DNA of 64,000 nucleotides from Psychrobacter sp. LV10R520-6 (lineage in GTDB: Bacteria > Pseudomonadota > Gammaproteobacteria > Pseudomonadales > Moraxellaceae). The translations under genes were made by a program, and so were the position numbers. The DNA lies in the NCBI RefSeq assembly GCF_900182925.1, contig NZ_LT900024.1:2790001-2854000 (forward strand), read 5' to 3'. Of the stretch, positions 59,166 to 64,000 are shown piece after piece. Under the pieces are notes generated by a model, which saw only the letters and a program-made list of their open reading frames with translations, was not told where the DNA came from and searched no databases. Position 1 is the first letter of the stretch; each line of letters opens with the position of its first letter.

Positions 59166-59277
59166 CTCAGACTTCCCTGCGTCGGTACTAACCGCATCAG
59201 GTTCGGCGGGTGGTTTCTCAGCGAATATACGATGACTGCTTATAAATCAGTCAATAATACATCGCACCCCGAGTCTG
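59166..59277 (-). promoter_or_regulatory. TPP riboswitch (thi element) controlling thiC
   Basis: Read on the minus strand: actcggggtgcg opens the P1/P2 junction, a variable P3 arm follows, then gctgagaaacc, gaacctgatgcggttagtacc and gcagggaagt, the conserved core of THI elements. P1 closes as agact/agtct. It lies about 280 bases before the thiC ATG. TPP binding is expected to reduce thiC expression; the expression platform is not obvious. Confidence 0.93.
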
Positions 59278-59608
59278 TCAGTGTTGTAAATCAACTTCAT
59301 ACTAGCAAACTTTCGACCTGACTGCTAATGATATTCGGCCATATTTATAATCATTTGGAATCTATAGTTTTATTAAGATTAATTATTAATATTGTTTAGC
59401 TAAATTATTTAATGGTATTCGATTTTAGATCGGTTAATCAAGGTTGGTTTACTAACATGGAGATGCTTTCGCCCTTATTACTACTGCTTTTATTACTGTT
59501 GTTATTAATATTACTATTGTCATCAAACTGTCATTAAAGCTTGGCACAATGCAACGCATGTCACGGACTAGAATTTTTCGTACCGTTGTTAAACTTTAGG
59601 AGTCTTAC
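59278..59608. other. Upstream region of pstS and thiC
   Basis: 330 bases holding the thiC promoter (minus strand) and the pstS promoter (plus strand). A low-complexity run rich in ttattac/ttattgtt (59476-59520) is conspicuous. A CTGTCAT half-site at 59528-59534 could belong to a Pho box, but the second half is poor. Confidence 0.4.
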
Positions 59609-60760
59609 ATGCGTTATTCATTATTAGCAGTGGCCGTCAGTTGTACCTTAGCACTTACGGCGTGTAATAAATCAACCGACACCGCAGAGCCGGCTACTGA
59701 CAGTAGCGCAGTTGCCAGCAGTAGCACTGATAGTAGTACCACGAATAGTGCCAGCCCTGCCAGCAACGATCAAATTTCAATGAATATTACTGGAGCCGGT
59801 GCTTCATTCCCGCAGCCTATCTATGCCAAATGGTCAGCCGACTATAATGACGCGACCGGTGGAAAAGTCAACTACCAATCTATCGGCTCGTCAGGCGGTA
59901 TTAAGCAAATCGTCGCAGGCACCGTCGATTTTGGTGCCTCAGATGCACCAATGACGCCAGAAGAATTGACGAAAGAAGGTTTGATCCAATTCCCAACCGT
60001 GATTGGCGGCGTGGTACCAGTGGTCAATATCAAAGGTATAGAGCCGGGCGAATTGAAGCTAGATGGCAAAATGCTGGCAGATATTTATTTGGGTAATATT
60101 AAAAAATGGAACGACCCTGCTATCGTGCAGCTTAACCCAGATTTAAGCTTGCCAGACAGGCCTATTACCACTGTGTTTCGCTCAGATGGCTCAGGCACGA
60201 CTTTTAACTTCACCGATTACTTAGCAAAAGTATCACCTGAATGGCAAAGTGATGTTGGCGTTGACAAGACAGTCAAATGGCCAACGTCTGCTCGCGGTGC
60301 AGCAGGTAAAGGCAACGAAGGTGTGGCAAGTTATGTCAGCCGAATGGACAATGCCATTGGTTATGTCGAATACGCCTATGCCAAGCAAAATAATATGTCA
60401 CATGTGGCACTCAAAAACGCGGCAGGCAACTTTGTGCAGCCATCAATAGAAAGCTTTGCGGCGGCAGGGGATATTGACTGGTCGCAGCAAGCAGGGTTCT
60501 ATAAGGTCATTACCAACTCTGAAACTGCCGAGGCATGGCCGATTGCCGCTGCAACCTTTATTTTAGTACATAAACAGCCGCAAGATCCTAAGCAAGTGGC
60601 CGGCGCGCTAAACTTCTTTAGCTGGGCTTATGACCAAGGTGATGACGCAGCAATTGAGCTAGATTATGTGCCATTTTCTGATAAGGCAGTCGCGCTATTC
60701 AAAGACAGCTGGAAGCAAGTGGTCGGTAAGGACGGCAAGCCGGTCTATACCCCGCAGTAA
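59609..60760 (+). CDS. pstS: Phosphate ABC transporter substrate-binding lipoprotein PstS
   Basis: A 383-residue periplasmic phosphate-binding protein. The lipoprotein signal peptide ends in the lipobox LTAC with C19, then a Ser/Thr/Asp-rich linker (20-55). The mature domain begins with ITGAGASFPQPIYAKW, and the phosphate-binding residues fall in GSSGGIKQI, FGASDAPM and RSDGSGTTFNF. TAGGAGT precedes the ATG. It is the first gene of pstS-pstC-pstA-pstB. Confidence 0.96.
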   Translation: MRYSLLAVAVSCTLALTACNKSTDTAEPATDSSAVASSSTDSSTTNSASPASNDQISMNITGAGASFPQPIYAKWSADYNDATGGKVNYQSIGSSGGIKQIVAGTVDFGASDAPMTPEELTKEGLIQFPTVIGGVVPVVNIKGIEPGELKLDGKMLADIYLGNIKKWNDPAIVQLNPDLSLPDRPITTVFRSDGSGTTFNFTDYLAKVSPEWQSDVGVDKTVKWPTSARGAAGKGNEGVASYVSRMDNAIGYVEYAYAKQNNMSHVALKNAAGNFVQPSIESFAAAGDIDWSQQAGFYKVITNSETAEAWPIAAATFILVHKQPQDPKQVAGALNFFSWAYDQGDDAAIELDYVPFSDKAVALFKDSWKQVVGKDGKPVYTPQ

Positions 60761-60903
60761 CAATAACAATAATAGTAACAACATACCCTCCCATGCGCCT
60801 GTGATTTTGCTGATAAGCAGATCATAGGCGTAACTCATAGTTAAAATATTTATATTTAACCCATTCATTTTCAAGCATATTTATCAAACTAATTGAGGTG
60901 GTC

Positions 60904-61860
60904 ATGGCAGGACTTAATTTGCAGACACAACTGAACAAACAAAAACGTTGGGATGCAATATTTGTCACCACTACCAAAGCGGCAGCACTTTTTGTGTTGC
61001 TAAGCTTAGGGGCGATTTTACTGTCACTGGTTATCGGTGCGTGGCCAAGTATGCAAGCGTTTGGACTGGACTTTTATACCAGTAATAACTGGGATCCAGT
61101 CGCCAATGAATATGGCGCTCTTGCCCCTATTTATGGCACGCTTGTCACTTCCGCTATGGCGCTGGCTATTGCCGTTCCTATTAGCTTTGGTATTGCGATA
61201 TTTTTGACTGAGCTGTGTCCCTCTTTTCTCAAGAAGCCACTGGGCATTGCCATCGAGCTGTTAGCCGGTATTCCTTCTATCATTTATGGTATGTGGGGTT
61301 TATTCGTATTCGCACCTTTTTTTGGCAACAACATCCAGCCATGGCTGACCGAAAATTTAGGCGGTTTGCCCCTCATCGGTAAGCTTTTCGTTGGTGCGCC
61401 GATGGGTATTGGTTTATTCACCGCCTCGTTGGTGCTTGCCATTATGATTATTCCCTTTATTGCCGCCACCATGCGTGATGTGTTTGCGGTTGTGCCTGCA
61501 CTTCTCAAAGAATCTGCCTATGGCATGGGCGCGACCAGGTGGGAAGTAATGTTTAAGATTGTTCTACCCTATGCCAAAACTGGTGTGGTTGGCGGCATCA
61601 TCTTAGGGTTAGGTCGGGCGCTGGGGGAAACTATGGCGGTGACCTTTTTGATTGGTAATACCTTTAATATCAGTCCCAGTATGTTTGCTTCGGGGGTCTC
61701 TATCACTTCAGCCTTGGCCAATGAATTCGCGGAAGCGTCCGATCCGCTGCATCTATCGGCGCTGCTGCATTTAGGGCTGATACTATTTATGATTACCTTT
61801 ATCGTTCTGAGTATCTCACGTCTGCTGCTACGCGGCATGGATAAGCGTGCTGGAGAATAA
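60904..61860 (+). CDS. pstC: Phosphate ABC transporter permease PstC
   Basis: A 318-residue inner-membrane permease. Six or seven helices are visible, with a large periplasmic loop (about 45-75, [22 protein letters not shown]). The cytoplasmic coupling motif that contacts PstB is [25 protein letters not shown] ... RALGETMAV (EAA loop). The ATG at 60904 is preceded by GAGGT; the GTG two codons earlier is unlikely. The gap to pstS is about 140 bases, wide for an operon. Confidence 0.95.
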   Translation: MAGLNLQTQLNKQKRWDAIFVTTTKAAALFVLLSLGAILLSLVIGAWPSMQAFGLDFYTSNNWDPVANEYGALAPIYGTLVTSAMALAIAVPISFGIAIFLTELCPSFLKKPLGIAIELLAGIPSIIYGMWGLFVFAPFFGNNIQPWLTENLGGLPLIGKLFVGAPMGIGLFTASLVLAIMIIPFIAATMRDVFAVVPALLKESAYGMGATRWEVMFKIVLPYAKTGVVGGIILGLGRALGETMAVTFLIGNTFNISPSMFASGVSITSALANEFAEASDPLHLSALLHLGLILFMITFIVLSISRLLLRGMDKRAGE

Positions 61861-61998
61861 CTTTTGGATAGTAGCCGCTGTCATTATTGTTAAGTCGTTT
61901 TTGCTAAGCCGGACATTTTATAAATGGTTTATTAAAAAATACTATTTAATGAAAAATATAAACTGTAGAAAGTTAGTAAATAATAAGGAATCTGCTGC

Positions 61999-62892
61999 AT
62001 GACCGCATTGTCTGCCATTACTCAAGCCTCGACTAAGCCCATTATGGCCAGCGACCAAAGGTTATATCGCCGTCGCCGACTGTGGAATAAAGTAGGATTG
62101 GGCTTTGCAGCCTCAGCTATGATATTTGGGCTATTTTGGCTGTCGTGGATTTTGATTACTTTAGGCGTTGAAGGCTTTAGCGGTTTGGTGCAAATGCCAG
62201 TATTTACCGCCGACACGCCACCACCAATGACCGACGGTGGTCTGCGCAACGTTATTGTCGGCTCGCTGATGATTTCAGGTAGTGGATTGTTTATCGGGGC
62301 GCCAATTGGCCTGCTGGCAGGGATTTACTTGGCGGAATTCTCGCATGGCAATTGGCTGGGACAAGTCATTCGTTTTTTAAATGACATTCTGTTATCTGCC
62401 CCATCTATTGTGATTGGCTTATTCATCTATGCAATATTAGTCAAAAATTATAGCTTTTCTGGTTGGGCAGGCGCGTGTGCCCTAGCGTTAATTGTCATTC
62501 CAGTGGTGGTAAGAACCACCGAAAGCATGCTGTTATTAGTGCCCAATACTCTGCGTGAAGCAGCTTACGCGTTAGGAACGCCGAAATGGAAGCTGGTACT
62601 GGGCGTAACCATCAAAGCAGCGCGGGCAGGCTTAATCACCGGCGTACTATTGGCATTTGCGCGTATCACTGGCGAGACTGCTCCGCTGTTATTTACCGCG
62701 TTGAATAATCAATACTTCAGCTTAGACATGAGCAATGCGATGGGCAATATGCCCATCACTATTTATCAATTTGCTATGAGCCCTTATGACAATTGGCATA
62801 CCTTAGCCTGGGCGGCAGCATTATTAATTACCTTAACAGTGCTTACCTTGAATGTAGCAGCACGCTATATCGGCGGCAAAGAATATAACTAA
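61999..62892 (+). CDS. pstA: Phosphate ABC transporter permease PstA
   Basis: A 297-residue partner of PstC. It shows the PstA pattern: GGLRNVIVGSLMISGSGLFIGAPIGLLAGIYLAE, SAPSIVIGLFIY, the EAA loop REAAYALGTPKWKLVLGVTIKAARAGLITGVLLAFAR, and GETAPLLFTALNN. About six membrane segments. AAGGAA precedes the ATG. It follows pstC after about 140 bases. Confidence 0.95.
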   Translation: MTALSAITQASTKPIMASDQRLYRRRRLWNKVGLGFAASAMIFGLFWLSWILITLGVEGFSGLVQMPVFTADTPPPMTDGGLRNVIVGSLMISGSGLFIGAPIGLLAGIYLAEFSHGNWLGQVIRFLNDILLSAPSIVIGLFIYAILVKNYSFSGWAGACALALIVIPVVVRTTESMLLLVPNTLREAAYALGTPKWKLVLGVTIKAARAGLITGVLLAFARITGETAPLLFTALNNQYFSLDMSNAMGNMPITIYQFAMSPYDNWHTLAWAAALLITLTVLTLNVAARYIGGKEYN

Positions 62893-63034
62893 TAGTTTTT
62901 ATCAGATGCTTTTATTAAAGAGCTTTACTGAAAAGTCTTACTGCTAAAAATTAATACTTACCCAACTTCTTAATTTTTATCTCCTGTTAAAGAACTTCAC
63001 ACTAAAGAATTTCATATTAAAGATAATAAGGAAT

Positions 63035-63958
<924 letters not shown>

Positions 63959-64000
63959 TTGTCCTATTTATTATGGTTTTTCTATTCATATCATTTCTAA

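Noticed and set aside
59528..59548. Possible Pho box upstream of pstS
   Set aside because: CTGTCAT is present, but the second half (gcttggcac) does not match the consensus repeat; not enough to call.

Overview
The window looks like chromosomal DNA of a Psychrobacter species or a close Moraxellaceae relative. The gene order, the protein sequences and the moderate G+C content fit this, and so does a gene of the Balon ribosome-hibernation family, which was first described in Psychrobacter. Nearly all of it is core genome. I see no prophage, no CRISPR array, no rRNA operon and no complete insertion sequence.

Layout, left to right. 1-5.1 kb: 3' part of an ABC-F ATPase gene, a short RlpA-like protein, a gene remnant, the co-chaperone pair cbpA-cbpM, and the Ser/Thr symporter sstT. 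5.4-12.2 kb: holC-pepA, an isochorismatase-family gene bracketed by 51-bp direct repeats, the LPS-export permease pair lptF-lptG, and a methyltransferase. 12.4-20.6 kb: a DMT transporter, a REP-like hairpin, a MITE, a small probably truncated gene, xerD, a methyltransferase bracketed by two copies of a 148-bp palindromic repeat, tusA, a membrane protein, ruvX, algH and recN. 21.3-27.6 kb: ppnP and rlmB, then coaE, pilD, pilC and pilB, read leftward as a type IV pilus assembly group.

27.9-41.5 kb is the classical translation and RNA-metabolism block: tpiA, secG, tRNA-Leu, tRNA-fMet, rimP, nusA, infB, rbfA, truB, two small charged proteins, rpsO and pnp. A DJ-1/PfpI gene fragment and a third palindromic repeat interrupt it. 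41.6-50.5 kb: a divergent macro-domain protein, a membrane-anchored coiled-coil protein, yheV-prlC, the Balon homologue, a protein with two thioredoxin-like domains, an endonuclease/exonuclease/phosphatase-family enzyme and an oxidoreductase. 50.9-58.9 kb: alkB with an alpha/beta hydrolase, an ABC exporter, a DMT transporter, class I fructose-bisphosphate aldolase, and thiC under a TPP riboswitch. 59.6-64 kb: the phosphate uptake genes pstS-pstC-pstA-pstB.

The strongest items for a second look are the Balon-type hibernation factor (46.1-47.2 kb), an orphan DarG-like macro domain that has lost its glycine-rich loops, the palindromic repeat family that brackets a gene, the direct repeats around the isochorismatase gene, and the recurring low-complexity insertions in housekeeping enzymes.
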